Under the pieces are notes generated by a model that had not been told where the DNA came from, made no database searches, and was given only the letters and a program-made list of their open reading frames with translations. Source: Rhodocyclaceae bacterium UBA2271 (lineage in GTDB: Bacteria; Pseudomonadota; Gammaproteobacteria; Burkholderiales; Rhodocyclaceae). Taken from it: a DNA stretch of 64,000 bases. This document shows, piece after piece, positions 37,340 through 44,824 of this stretch. Every line of letters starts with the position of its first letter. Position 1 is the stretch's first letter. Position numbers and translations under genes: made by a program. The stretch is from NCBI GenBank assembly GCA_002347405.1, contig DDXB01000046.1, forward strand, positions 23,214 through 87,213. Direction: 5' to 3'.

Positions 37340-38235
37340 ACGAGCGCGCGCGCCTGCGCCGCGCACTGGTCGCGGACGCGCGCATCGAGGGCCTTGAGCC
37401 AGCGCGGCGGCAAGCTGGCCGGACCGTACAGCGCGCCGGCCAGCATGCCGGCGATGGCGCCCGTGGTATCGGCATCGCCGCCGCGATTGACGACATCGAT
37501 CAGGCAATCCTCGAAGCTGCCGGTATCGAGCAGGGCCTGCATGACGGCTTGCAGCGTCTCGACCACCCAGCCGCTCGGATTCTCGCGGCGGCGCGGACGA
37601 AACGCGAATTCCGGATGCGCCGCGACGAAGGGCCGGATGCGCTGCCGGTACAAATCGCGCAGCCCTGCCCCGCGCAAGGCATCCTGCACGGCCAGCGTCA
37701 GGAATTCGCAGGCGGCATCCGAGGCCGGATTGTTGTGGGTGACATGCGCCTGCGCGCGCACGGCGGCCCGCACGGCGGCCTCATTCCGATGCAGCGTGGC
37801 CAGGGCCACCGGCAGCACGCGCATCGCCGCGCCGTTGCCGGCATCGTGCTCCGAAAGCGGCGCTTGCGGGTCGCCGGTCTTGCGGAAGGTGATCAGGTTG
37901 CGGCGCACCGTATTGCCGATGTCGTTCGGTTTGCCGCGCATCCAGCCATCGAAGGCCTGCGCGCAGGCGAGCGCCCGCACCGCGCCGCCCGCGGCGAGGA
38001 TCGCGTTGCCGAGCGCCAGCGACATGGTCGTGTCGTCGGTGACCTGGCCGGACTTGAGGCGCAGCCAGCCGCCGCCGACCATTTCGCGATGGATGCCGCG
38101 TTTCGCCGGATAGGCCGCACGGATTTCGCGCGGCGTCATGAACTCGACGGTCGCGCCGAGCGCGTCGCCGATGGCCAGGCCGAGGTAGGCCGCCTCCGCC
38201 CTGGCGGTGAAATCAGCGGCTCGGGTATTCGACAA
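37327..38235 (-). CDS. draG: ADP-ribosyl-[dinitrogen reductase] glycohydrolase DraG
   Basis: Removes ADP-ribose from NifH arginine and so reactivates nitrogenase; 302 residues. Dinuclear Mn-site motifs are present: GDALGATVE near residue 22, TDDTTMSLAL near 66, HDAGNGAAMRVLP near 130 and GGDADTTGAIAGMLAGALYG near 255. Its 5' end overlaps the upstream [2Fe-2S] ferredoxin gene by 23 bp, so it is the last gene of the nifB operon rather than paired with draT. Confidence 0.94.
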   Translation of the reverse strand: MSNTRAADFTARAEAAYLGLAIGDALGATVEFMTPREIRAAYPAKRGIHREMVGGGWLRLKSGQVTDDTTMSLALGNAILAAGGAVRALACAQAFDGWMRGKPNDIGNTVRRNLITFRKTGDPQAPLSEHDAGNGAAMRVLPVALATLHRNEAAVRAAVRAQAHVTHNNPASDAACEFLTLAVQDALRGAGLRDLYRQRIRPFVAAHPEFAFRPRRRENPSGWVVETLQAVMQALLDTGSFEDCLIDVVNRGGDADTTGAIAGMLAGALYGPASLPPRWLKALDARVRDQCAAQARALVQAG

Positions 38236-38572
38236 CGATGTCTTCGTCGCGCAACACCATCTGGCACGCCAGCCGCCAGTGGGTGGGGCAAACGTCGGTG
38301 ACCGCCATTTCCTCGATCTGGGCCTTGGTGATCTTGCCGAGATCCTTGAGCACGGTGACTTCGCGCTCGGTCAGCGGGAAGCCCATCTTCTTGTTCTTGT
38401 CGACATGGATCACGCGGATCAGGCAGGTGCCGCATTCGCCGTCGCCGCAGGAAAAGTCGATCGGGATGTGGTTGGCCTTGGCCAGTTCGAGAATGGTCTG
38501 TCTGTGGCTGCCGGCGACGGCATAGATGGTCTTGTCCTTGTGCAACGGACTGGAAAATGTGACGTTGGGCAT
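38213..38572 (-). CDS. [2Fe-2S] ferredoxin (nif-associated), draG-proximal
   Basis: A 119-residue plant-type ferredoxin with CGDGECGTC and a distant fourth cysteine (WRLACQ). An insertion of about 30 residues around the KMGFPLTEREVTVLKDLGK segment makes it longer than simple [2Fe-2S] ferredoxins; this is typical of nif-linked shethna/FdxD-like proteins. It overlaps draG. It could supply electrons or act as a protective ferredoxin. Confidence 0.88.
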   Translation of the reverse strand: MPNVTFSSPLHKDKTIYAVAGSHRQTILELAKANHIPIDFSCGDGECGTCLIRVIHVDKNKKMGFPLTEREVTVLKDLGKITKAQIEEMAVTDVCPTHWRLACQMVLRDEDIVVEYPSR

Positions 38573-38612
38573 CGTGGGCTCCTTGGGTGATGTGAATGTG
38601 AGTGGAATGATT

Positions 38613-38900
38613 TCAGGCCGGCTTGACGACGATTTCGCCGCCCAGCACCTGGGCCTGGCAGGCCAGCCGGTGATGGCGTGGCGCGAGATTGTCCTTGAGC
38701 ACCTGGTCTTCGAGCACCGAGGGTGGCGCCAGGTGCTCGTGGCCGGATACGATCCGGGTCAGGCAAGTGCAGCATTCGCCTTCGCGGCAACCGTAGGTGA
38801 TGCCGGCACCGACCTTTTCGGATACCTCGATCAGGCGCGTGCCGGCGGGCACGGTGACGGTGACGCCGACGTCCTGGAAGGTGACTTTGGCTTTGGGCAT
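38613..38900 (-). CDS. [2Fe-2S] ferredoxin (nif-associated), second
   Basis: A 95-residue plant-type ferredoxin with CREGECCTC and LACQ cysteines; the segment VPAGTRLIEVSEKVGAGITYGC matches nif-cluster [2Fe-2S] ferredoxins. Its ribosome binding site (GGAGG, 9 bp from the ATG) lies at the very end of a family-2 repeat, which therefore provides the translation signal. Confidence 0.9.
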   Translation of the reverse strand: MPKAKVTFQDVGVTVTVPAGTRLIEVSEKVGAGITYGCREGECCTCLTRIVSGHEHLAPPSVLEDQVLKDNLAPRHHRLACQAQVLGGEIVVKPA

Positions 38901-38905
38901 GTTAT

Positions 38906-38986
38906 GCCTCCGTAGGGCCGCCCCAAGGGGGCATGCGCCCCCCCGTGGGGGGCAGCGAGTTGATCTTGCGAGCGTGGGGGGCCATT
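38906..38986. repeat. Dispersed repeat, family 2
   Basis: CCTCCGTAGGGCCGCCCCAA, a CCCCCC/GGGGGG hairpin, GGCAGCGAG and GCGAGCGTGGGGGGCC. On the minus strand it ends in CTACGGAGGCAT, the ribosome binding site of the next ferredoxin gene. Confidence 0.82.
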
Positions 38987-39002
38987 ATTTTTTCCTTTGG
39001 GG

Positions 39003-40265
39003 TCAGGCCAGCGCGGCCATGTCGATGGTGGTGGCGGCCATGCGGCCGGTGAGATGCAAGGCCAGGTTGCGGCCGAGTTCGCGGCATTCATCCAGTTCCG
39101 CGCCGGTCGGGATCAGCCGCGCCCGCACACCCGGCACCGGCACGCGCAACTTGAGCCCGCGCAGGCGGTTCTCGACCATCGGCACGGCCTCGCCGCTCCA
39201 GCCGTAGGAGCCGAAGGCCGCGCCGAGCTTGCCGGCGATGTTGACGGCGGTCAGCGAGGACAGCAGGTCCCATACCGGCTTCACCGCGTCGCCGTTGATG
39301 GTCGGACTGCCGAACACCAGTCCGTCGGCCTCCTCGATCAGGTCGACGAAGGGACTGACTTCACCCCCCTCGATGTCGTAGAGCGAAACGCGCACGCCAC
39401 CGGCGGCTTCAGCGCCGGTTGCCACCGCTTCGGCCATCGCGCGCGTGTTGCCGTAGGCCGAGAGATAGAAGACCAGCAGTGTCTTTTCATCGGCCGCCTC
39501 GTTCTTGAGGCCGGAGGCCGACAGCTCGCGGTAGCGCGCGACGTAACGGCCGGGGGCGTCGCGCAGGATCGGCCCGTGGGCCGGCGCGATCAGCTTGAGC
39601 GGCAGCGGCTCGATCAGTTCCAGCGCCTCCAGCACGTGGGCGCGGAACGGCCGCATGATGTGCGCGTAGTAGTACTCGAAGGAAAAGCGGAAGTCGCCGA
39701 CCGCGTCGTTGAACATGCGCGCATCGCAGAAATGGCAGCCGAAGACGTCGCCGGAAAACAGGAAGCCCTCCTCTTCGAGCCAGGTGCACTGCGTGTCGGG
39801 CCAGTGCAGGTAGGGCGTTTGCAGGAAGCGCAGATGCCGGTCGCCGAGGTCGATGCCGTCGCCGGTCTGCACCGGCGTGAATGCCAGCCGGTCGCCGTGC
39901 AGCAGGCCCTTGAGCATCACCTGGCCCCGCGAGGAAATGTAGAGTCGCGCGCCCGGCGCACGCCGCAGCAGCTCCGGCAGCGCGCCGGAATGGTCGGGTT
40001 CGAGGTGGTTGAGCACGATGGCGCGAATTTCGCCGTAGTCGGCCACCGACTCCAGCCGACGGAAGAAGGTGTCGCCGAAAGATTCCTTGACGGTGTCGAT
40101 CACCGCCACGCCGGCGCTGCCGCGCACGCAATAGGCGTTATAGCTGGTGCCGTTGGCGGTCTTGAGGATGATGTCGAAACTGCGCAGTGTCGGATCGAGC
40201 GCGCCGATCCAATGCACGCCGGGCGCGAGTTCGAGGGCACCGTCCGGGCTGACCAATCCGGGCAT
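39003..40265 (-). CDS. FprA-type flavodiiron protein
   Basis: A 420-residue A-type flavoprotein. The N-terminal metallo-beta-lactamase-like diiron domain has LNHLEPDHSG near residue 82, FSGDVFGCHF near 165 and LIAPAHGPIL near 227. The C-terminal flavodoxin domain starts LLVFYLSAYGNTRAMAEAVA near 265. The family reduces O2 or NO using reduced ferredoxin or rubredoxin; within the nifB operon it probably scavenges O2 to protect nitrogenase (inference). The start at 40265 was chosen for the standard MPGL...LAPGVHWIGALDP opening. Confidence 0.92.
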   Translation of the reverse strand: MPGLVSPDGALELAPGVHWIGALDPTLRSFDIILKTANGTSYNAYCVRGSAGVAVIDTVKESFGDTFFRRLESVADYGEIRAIVLNHLEPDHSGALPELLRRAPGARLYISSRGQVMLKGLLHGDRLAFTPVQTGDGIDLGDRHLRFLQTPYLHWPDTQCTWLEEEGFLFSGDVFGCHFCDARMFNDAVGDFRFSFEYYYAHIMRPFRAHVLEALELIEPLPLKLIAPAHGPILRDAPGRYVARYRELSASGLKNEAADEKTLLVFYLSAYGNTRAMAEAVATGAEAAGGVRVSLYDIEGGEVSPFVDLIEEADGLVFGSPTINGDAVKPVWDLLSSLTAVNIAGKLGAAFGSYGWSGEAVPMVENRLRGLKLRVPVPGVRARLIPTGAELDECRELGRNLALHLTGRMAATTIDMAALA

Positions 40266-40267
40266 GG

Positions 40268-40546
40268 TCAGCGCGCGGCGATCTCGCGTTGCGCCTGCGC
40301 CCAGCGCTCCGGCGGAATGCCGGTGAGTGAACCGGGCGGGTTGAGGGCGACGTTGAGTTCGTCGACGATGGCGCCCTCGATCGGGCAGATCGCGGCGCAT
40401 TGGGGTGTAGCGAAGTCGGCGAGGCATTCGGTGCATTTGTCGGCGTCGATGAGAAAGTGCGGCCTGGCTTCGACGATCGCCTGGCTCGGGCACAACGGTG
40501 CGCAGGCCCAGCAGTTGACGCAGGTTTCGATGATTTCTAGGGCCAT
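40268..40546 (-). CDS. 2[4Fe-4S] ferredoxin (nifB-linked)
   Basis: A 92-residue ferredoxin with CVNCWACAPLCPS and CTECLADFATPQCAAICPI motifs, the FdxN-like pattern with an extended second loop, and a C-terminal helix. It is directly downstream of nifB, as is common, and may donate electrons for NifB-co synthesis. Two consecutive ATG codons follow a GGAGG supplied by a family-2 repeat; the second (40546) has better spacing. Confidence 0.9.
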   Translation of the reverse strand: MALEIIETCVNCWACAPLCPSQAIVEARPHFLIDADKCTECLADFATPQCAAICPIEGAIVDELNVALNPPGSLTGIPPERWAQAQREIAAR

Positions 40547-40552
40547 CATGCC

Positions 40553-40650
40553 TCCGTAGGGACGCCCCAAGGGAGCATGCGCCCCCCTGTCACCGCTTCG
40601 GGTGATTTCATGGGGGGCAGCGAGTAGGTGTTACGAGCGTGGGGGGCCAC
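40553..40650. repeat. Dispersed repeat, family 2, nifB-ferredoxin spacer
   Basis: Same layout as 38906-38986 (CCTCCGTAGGGACGCCCCAA ... GGGGGGCAGCGAG ... ACGAGCGTGGGGGGCC) with an additional GTCACCGCTTCGGGTGATTT hairpin segment also found at 42456-42478. Confidence 0.82.
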
Positions 40651-42255
40651 TCAGGCCACCTGCCTTTCCGTCGTCTTTGGTGCAAGCTTCCCGGCGGTGA
40701 ACATTTCGTTCCAGACCACGTCGCAGGCCGCTTCGATTTCTTCCAGCGGGTGTTCGCCGTTCGGCTGGATACCCGCCGCTTCGAGTCGCCCCCAGGGTTC
40801 GTAACCGATCTTCGCGCACAGCACGACTTCGCAACCTTCGAGCGCGCGGATGGTCTTCGCCAGCACGTCCTCGTCCTCGCCGCAGGACTCGTCGCCGCTG
40901 CAGTACAGATCGGTCTTGCGATGGCCGACCAGCTTGGCGCCCGCTGCGGTCACCTCGTAGATGAGGAACTCGCGGGCATGGCCGAAGTGTTCGGTGATCA
41001 ATCCGCCCTTGGCCGCGACCGCCATCAGTACTGAACGCCCTTCGGTAGCGGCTGCTCGCCCTTCGGTAGCGGCCGGGCGTCCTTGGGTAGCCGCTGAAAA
41101 GTCGGCGCTGGCGGGACGGCGCATGAAGCTGATCACCGCCGGTGCGGGTGCCTGCGGCGCATGGGCTTTGGCCCGCTTCGCTTCCATTTCGGCCGTCACC
41201 TTCGCGCGCAGCGCCTTGCGCTGTTCCAGCGCTTCGGCGAGGAAGGCATCGTCGAGCGTCATCGCCTCGACTTTCTCCATCGTGAATTCCGCACCGCGAT
41301 CCTCGCCGAGCAGGCCGACCGCGTCGGCGCGGCACTGGCGGCAGTGGCGCATCATGTTCATGTCGCCTTCGCAGGCGCCCTGGAGGTTTTTCAGTTCCTC
41401 CGGCGAGGGACTGCGTTGCCCCATCACGCCGTAGAAGGTGCCATGTTCGGCCTCGGCGATCAGCGGCATGACGTTGTGCAGGAAGGCGCCTTTCGCCTTG
41501 ACGATGCGCGACACTTCCTTGAGATGATCGTCGTTGACGCCGGGGATCATCACCGAATTGACCTTGACCAGGATGCCCTTCGCCACCAGCATCTCCAGCC
41601 CCTTCTGCTGCTGCGCGATGAGGATCTCCGCCGCCGCCCGGCCGAAGATGCGCTGGTTCTTCCAGAAGATCCACGGGTAGATCTTGGCGCCGATATCCGG
41701 GTCGACGCAGTTGATGGTGATGGTGACGTGGTCGATGTTGTGCTTGGCCAGTTCCTCGACGTTGTCGGGCAGCATGAGGCCGTTGGTCGACACGCAGAGC
41801 TTGATGTCCGGCGCCTTTTCCGCCAGCCCGCGAAAGGTGGCGAAGGTGCGCTCCGGGTTGGCGAGGGGGTCGCCCGGCCCGGCGATGCCGAGCACCGACA
41901 TCTGCGGAATCGCCGCCGCCACCGCCAGCGTCTTCTTCACCGCCTGATCGGATGTCAGCAGTTCCGACACCACGCCCGGCCGCGACTCGTTGGCGCAGTC
42001 GTATTTGCGGTTGCAGTAGTGGCACTGGATGTTGCAGGCCGGCGCCACCGCCGCGTGCATGCGCGCGAAGTGGTGGTGCGCCTCTTCCGAATAGCAGGGA
42101 TGGTCCTGCACGCGGCGGCGGATGTCTTCGCTCATTTGGCTTAATTGGCCGTTCATCTGCGCCGCGGTCGAGCCGCAACTGCCGGTGCTGCATCCGCTCG
42201 GCGGCGGGGGGGTGATCGCTGGGTGGGCCACGATGTTCTCCACGTGTAGGGTCAC
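40651..42255 (-). CDS. nifB: Radical-SAM FeMo-co core synthase NifB with NifX-like C-terminus and repeat insert
   Basis: Makes NifB-co, the Fe-S-carbide precursor of FeMo-co; 534 residues from a GTG start. The radical SAM motif is Cys74-x3-Cys78-x2-Cys81 (CNIQCHYC). N-terminal GCSTGSCG cysteines and MRHCRQCRADAVGLLGED in the C-terminal half are family features. Residues about 410-510 form a NifX-like domain (GGLITEHFGHAREF). The linker, about 379-408, contains RRPASADF from a family-1 repeat followed by three AATEGR-type units from a 21-bp tandem repeat. It has its own sigma-54/NifA promoter. Confidence 0.96.
   Translation of the reverse strand: MTLHVENIVAHPAITPPPPSGCSTGSCGSTAAQMNGQLSQMSEDIRRRVQDHPCYSEEAHHHFARMHAAVAPACNIQCHYCNRKYDCANESRPGVVSELLTSDQAVKKTLAVAAAIPQMSVLGIAGPGDPLANPERTFATFRGLAEKAPDIKLCVSTNGLMLPDNVEELAKHNIDHVTITINCVDPDIGAKIYPWIFWKNQRIFGRAAAEILIAQQQKGLEMLVAKGILVKVNSVMIPGVNDDHLKEVSRIVKAKGAFLHNVMPLIAEAEHGTFYGVMGQRSPSPEELKNLQGACEGDMNMMRHCRQCRADAVGLLGEDRGAEFTMEKVEAMTLDDAFLAEALEQRKALRAKVTAEMEAKRAKAHAPQAPAPAVISFMRRPASADFSAATQGRPAATEGRAAATEGRSVLMAVAAKGGLITEHFGHAREFLIYEVTAAGAKLVGHRKTDLYCSGDESCGEDEDVLAKTIRALEGCEVVLCAKIGYEPWGRLEAAGIQPNGEHPLEEIEAACDVVWNEMFTAGKLAPKTTERQVA
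41039..41120. repeat. Family-1 repeat plus 21-bp tandem repeat inside nifB
   Basis: AAAAGTCGGCGCTGGCGGGA+CGGC at 41097-41120, preceded by three units of about 21 bp related to GCCCTTCGGTAGCGGC. All are in frame in the linker between the radical-SAM and NifX-like domains. Confidence 0.88.
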
Positions 42256-42265
42256 CTTCCCTAGA

Positions 42266-42280
42266 GCAATGCTTGTGCCA
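42266..42280 (-). promoter_or_regulatory. Sigma-54 promoter of nifB
   Basis: The reverse strand reads TGGCACAAGCATTGC, an exact TGGCAC-N5-TTGC match, 11 bp upstream of the GTG start. Confidence 0.9.
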
Positions 42281-42320
42281 GCTTCTAAGTCATTGATCTA
42301 TTGGATGCGATAAAGCCCTT

Positions 42321-42336
42321 TGTCGCAAACATCACA
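42321..42336. promoter_or_regulatory. NifA upstream activator site (nifB)
   Basis: TGTCGCAAACATCACA, an exact TGT-N10-ACA match 41 bp from the -24/-12 element. Confidence 0.82.
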
Positions 42337-42416
42337 CAACACCAGAAGGAAAACGCGCATCCGGATTCAGGCTTCGCCGTCTTTTTGACGGTCGCCAGGC
42401 TACCAACGGCAACCCG

Positions 42417-42543
42417 AAAAGTCGGCGCCGGGCCGTCCCCAGCCGACGCCCCACTCGTCACCGCTTCGGGTGATTTCATGGGGGGCAGCGAGCCGGGGTT
42501 GCGAGCGTGGGGGGGCCAATAAAGTCGGCGCTGGCGGGACGGC
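42417..42543. repeat. Composite dispersed element (family 1 + family 2 + family 1)
   Basis: AAAAGTCGGCGCCGGGCCGT, CCAGCCGACGCCCC, a GTCACCGCTTCGGGTGATTT hairpin, GGGGGGCAGCGAG, GCGAGCGTGGGGGGG, then AATAAAGTCGGCGCTGGCGG. It lies upstream of the nifB activator site and ends beside the GNAT gene. Confidence 0.88.
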
Positions 42544-42554
42544 GCTTGAAACAC

Positions 42555-43073
42555 TCAAGCGTTCGCCATGAATCCCGCGTGGAAGGTGACGCTGCCCTGC
42601 GGCATCCGGCCGTCGAACGCCAGCGCGAAGAACACCTCGGGCGGCACGCCGTCGAGCGTGAGTCCGGGCGCGTTGGCGAAGCCGAACTGCCGGTAGTACC
42701 CCGGATGCCCGACGAGGCAGCCGCCGCGGGCATGGCGTGCTTGCAGCCGCGCCAGCCCCGCCCGGATCAGCGCCTTGCCGATGCCTTGCCGCTGAACTTC
42801 CGGCAGCACCGACACCGGCCCCAGCCCGTACCAGTCCGGCGTGCCATCGGACAGGGTCACCGGCGAGAAGGCAATGTGCCCGACCACGCGCCCGTCCAGC
42901 TCCGCGACCAGCGAAACCGCCAGCGCCCCCGCGGCGCGCAGTGCGGCGACGATGAACTGCTCCGTGTGGCTGCTGATCTCCAGCGTCTTGAACGCTTCGA
43001 TCGTCACCGCGGCGATGATGTCGATGTCGGCAGGCGTCTCGTCACGGATCACAATATCGGGCTTCTTGGGCAT
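42555..43073 (-). CDS. GNAT family N-acetyltransferase (YhbS-like)
   Basis: A 172-residue acetyltransferase (IVIRDETPADIDIIAAVTIEAF; VLPEVQRQGIGKALIRAGLARLQ acetyl-CoA loop; GHPGYYRQFGFANAPGL). The ATG at 43073 was taken because the only longer option is a GTG inside the upstream attC-like site. It may be the gene of a mobile cassette, with the attC-like site at 43092-43163 just upstream; none is recognisable downstream, where a composite repeat lies. Confidence 0.8.
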   Translation of the reverse strand: MPKKPDIVIRDETPADIDIIAAVTIEAFKTLEISSHTEQFIVAALRAAGALAVSLVAELDGRVVGHIAFSPVTLSDGTPDWYGLGPVSVLPEVQRQGIGKALIRAGLARLQARHARGGCLVGHPGYYRQFGFANAPGLTLDGVPPEVFFALAFDGRMPQGSVTFHAGFMANA

Positions 43074-43091
43074 CGTGTGTTCATCGTGCGG

Positions 43092-43163
43092 CGCAACGTT
43101 GAAAATCACCGGACCGTCAAAAAGCGCAGCTTTTTGACGGTCCGGTAGATTGGATTGTTAGGG
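43092..43163 (-). other. attC-like recombination site 1
   Basis: On the minus strand CCCTAACAATCCAATCTA leads into an 18-bp perfect hairpin (arms ACCGGACCGTCAAAAAGC at 43108-43125 and 43129-43146), then GATTTTCAACGTTGCG. The stop codon of the upstream gene is inside CCCTAAC, as usual for cassettes. Confidence 0.6.
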
Positions 43164-43760
43164 TCCGCGGCGCATCCTGAGGGTATGCACCGCCATACCG
43201 ATGCGACGCCTCAACCTGTACCACAAGGGTGGAGACACCTTAACGGGCGGAACCTTGCCTAGATCTCTAGCGGTGCACCATTCGATCCGCAATTCACCAA
43301 GATTCTTTGCAACCTTAACCATTAAATTAATCGAATTGTCTGCATGGTCGGTAGATAGAAGCCATTTTGCTTTGGAAGTGCGGCGAGCCCGCATATTGGG
43401 AATTCCAAGCACATTCGGCTCACCTGCCTCGGGTAAGTGACTCCATCCGAAGATTATCGGGTTGTGCGCAACCTGGTTTCGAAGGTGCGCAAGCTTTAAG
43501 GCCTCGTTCCAACGGCTTAACGATTGCTTTCGCCATCTGTCGTTCGTTTTGCGTTCGTCGATATGTTTCATTACTTGGGTTACGCGCGAGGCAAACGGAA
43601 TTTCGACGATTGATTTGATTTCGAACTCCCGCTCGGACAACTGGACAAACCAATGGATTGACTCCAACTCAATTACTGAGAAGTTCAAGATCAAATTTCC
43701 AACTCGTTCGATCCACGGCTGCGTGTGAGGAGAATTGACTGCGTGCTTGAATCGACTCAT
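43158..43760 (-). CDS. Cassette-borne hypothetical protein, 200 residues
   Basis: The protein opens MSRFKHAVNSPHTQPWIERVGN, has a helical FSVIELESIHWFVQLSEREFE segment and a basic C-terminus. No family is recognised. Base composition is clearly lower in G+C than the nif genes around it. It is bounded upstream by a GTTAGGC core site (43773-43779) and downstream by attC-like site 1, with the stop in the site. That is the arrangement of an integron gene cassette. Confidence 0.65.
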   Translation of the reverse strand: MSRFKHAVNSPHTQPWIERVGNLILNFSVIELESIHWFVQLSEREFEIKSIVEIPFASRVTQVMKHIDERKTNDRWRKQSLSRWNEALKLAHLRNQVAHNPIIFGWSHLPEAGEPNVLGIPNMRARRTSKAKWLLSTDHADNSINLMVKVAKNLGELRIEWCTARDLGKVPPVKVSPPLWYRLRRRIGMAVHTLRMRRGP

Positions 43761-43772
43761 GGCTTGCTCGGG

Positions 43773-43779
43773 GCCTAAC
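43773..43779 (-). other. attC-type core site (GTTAGGC)
   Basis: The minus strand reads GTTAGGC, matching GTTRRRY, 13 bp before the ATG of the cassette gene; the sequence before it (AGCTTC) resembles an L' box. Confidence 0.5.
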
Positions 43780-43873
43780 GAAGCTGTAGAAAAACTCTTT
43801 TCATGGCTGCATTCTGCTGTGAACCGAACGGGATATCAAGTGTCATACAGGCATCTCGTTTGGATCCGATGCC

Positions 43874-44083
43874 ATGGCCCGCTACAAGCACATCGACACC
43901 AGCCCGCGCCTGATCGCCGTCGATCTCGAACGGCAACTGCTTCCCGGCACCTTCGAACACGCGCTCAACTACCTCGTCGATCACCAGCTCGATCTGTCCC
44001 GCTTCGCTGCGCGCTACAAGAACGGTCATCGTGTTTCGGGTGAGGCCGTGCGCTGTTGGCTTCTGCGACGCCTAAAGTGCTAG
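43874..44083 (+). pseudogene. IS1182-like transposase 5' fragment
   Basis: The 69-codon frame MARYKHIDTSPRLIAVDLERQLLPGTFEHALNYLVDHQLDLSRF is the typical N-terminus of an IS1182-group transposase. It leaves the family after about 50 residues. The rest of the insertion sequence is missing. Confidence 0.7.
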
Positions 44084-44156
44084 CTCAAGGGCGCGAAGCC
44101 GGCCTGCCGGCGGAGCGTCCCTCTGGCGCGGAATGTTGGACATGGCGGCGACCGAG

Positions 44157-44180
44157 ATATTTCGGCGCTGGCGGGACGGC
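44157..44180. repeat. Dispersed repeat, family 1 (5' end diverged)
   Basis: ATATTTCGGCGCTGGCGGGA followed by CGGC, 5 bp beyond the stop of the cold-shock/excalibur gene. Confidence 0.75.
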
Positions 44181-44184
44181 ACTT

Positions 44185-44751
44185 TCATTTTGCGAAAGGA
44201 CTTGTGCACCACTGTTGCTCGCAGGGAACGCCATCATTGTTGCCGTCCATCTGAACGCTGGGACAATTGCGAAGGAAAAAGGTAGCTTCAGCACAGGATG
44301 TCATCTGTGAGCAGTAGGTCCGGCCGTCGCAGCGGTAGGCAGGCGAAGTCTCCTGAATTTCTGGCTTGGCTGCGTTTGCAGCTAACGGAGCGGCACGACG
44401 TGAATACTCACCATAACCGTAGACAACCAACCCCACCACAATGAGCAACGGAATGACCCGAGCGAAAAAGCCGGGGCCTTCTTTGCGGTGGTAAGAGGTC
44501 GGTCTGCGTGAAGGTGCAGAAGTTGGGCGTTTAACAGTCGGGCGATCTGTACACAAAAGGTTCTTCGCCCGCTTCTTTCCGTTGTTGTCGGTTTCAATCT
44601 CGAAGGTGAACTTTTCTCCGAGCGTTGGTCGTACCCCATCCTTGGGAAATATAGATATATGGACAAAAATCTCCTGGCCGCCTTGGGTTGGGGTAATGAA
44701 CCCGAAGCCCCGGTCGTCGTTCCACTTGGAGAGAGTGCCTTCGATGCGCAT
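44185..44751 (-). CDS. Cold-shock-domain protein with membrane anchor and excalibur domain
   Basis: A 188-residue fusion. An N-terminal cold-shock domain (GTLSKWNDDRGFGFITPTQGGQEIFVHISIF, 5-35) is followed by a basic Ser/Pro linker and one membrane segment (about 98-115, VIPLLIVVGLVVYGYG). A C-terminal excalibur calcium-binding domain (CSQMTSCAEATFFLRNCPSVQMDGNNDGVPCE) ends it. This DUF1294-related architecture is known in scattered bacteria. Cytoplasmic nucleic-acid binding tethered to the membrane is expected. It lies in the cassette region beside attC-like site 2. Confidence 0.82.
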   Translation of the reverse strand: MRIEGTLSKWNDDRGFGFITPTQGGQEIFVHISIFPKDGVRPTLGEKFTFEIETDNNGKKRAKNLLCTDRPTVKRPTSAPSRRPTSYHRKEGPGFFARVIPLLIVVGLVVYGYGEYSRRAAPLAANAAKPEIQETSPAYRCDGRTYCSQMTSCAEATFFLRNCPSVQMDGNNDGVPCEQQWCTSPFAK

Positions 44752-44756
44752 ATGAA

Positions 44757-44824
44757 ATATCTAAGCATTCAAATTGAGGGTCGTGCCGCTTTTTGCGCGT
44801 CCCATATCGAATGCAGGGTTAGGT
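44757..44824 (-). other. attC-like recombination site 2
   Basis: The minus strand has ACCTAAC (RYYYAAC) containing the stop of the NERD gene, then CCTGCATTCG, an imperfect hairpin GGGACGCGC...GCGGCACGACCC, and TTGAATGCTTAGAT, whose last part is one base off GTTRRRY. Confidence 0.65.

Noticed and set aside
43108..43146. 18-bp perfect hairpin as a rho-independent terminator
   Set aside because: No T-tract follows on either strand, and the flanking boxes (CCCTAAC... and ...CAACGTTG) fit an attC site better.
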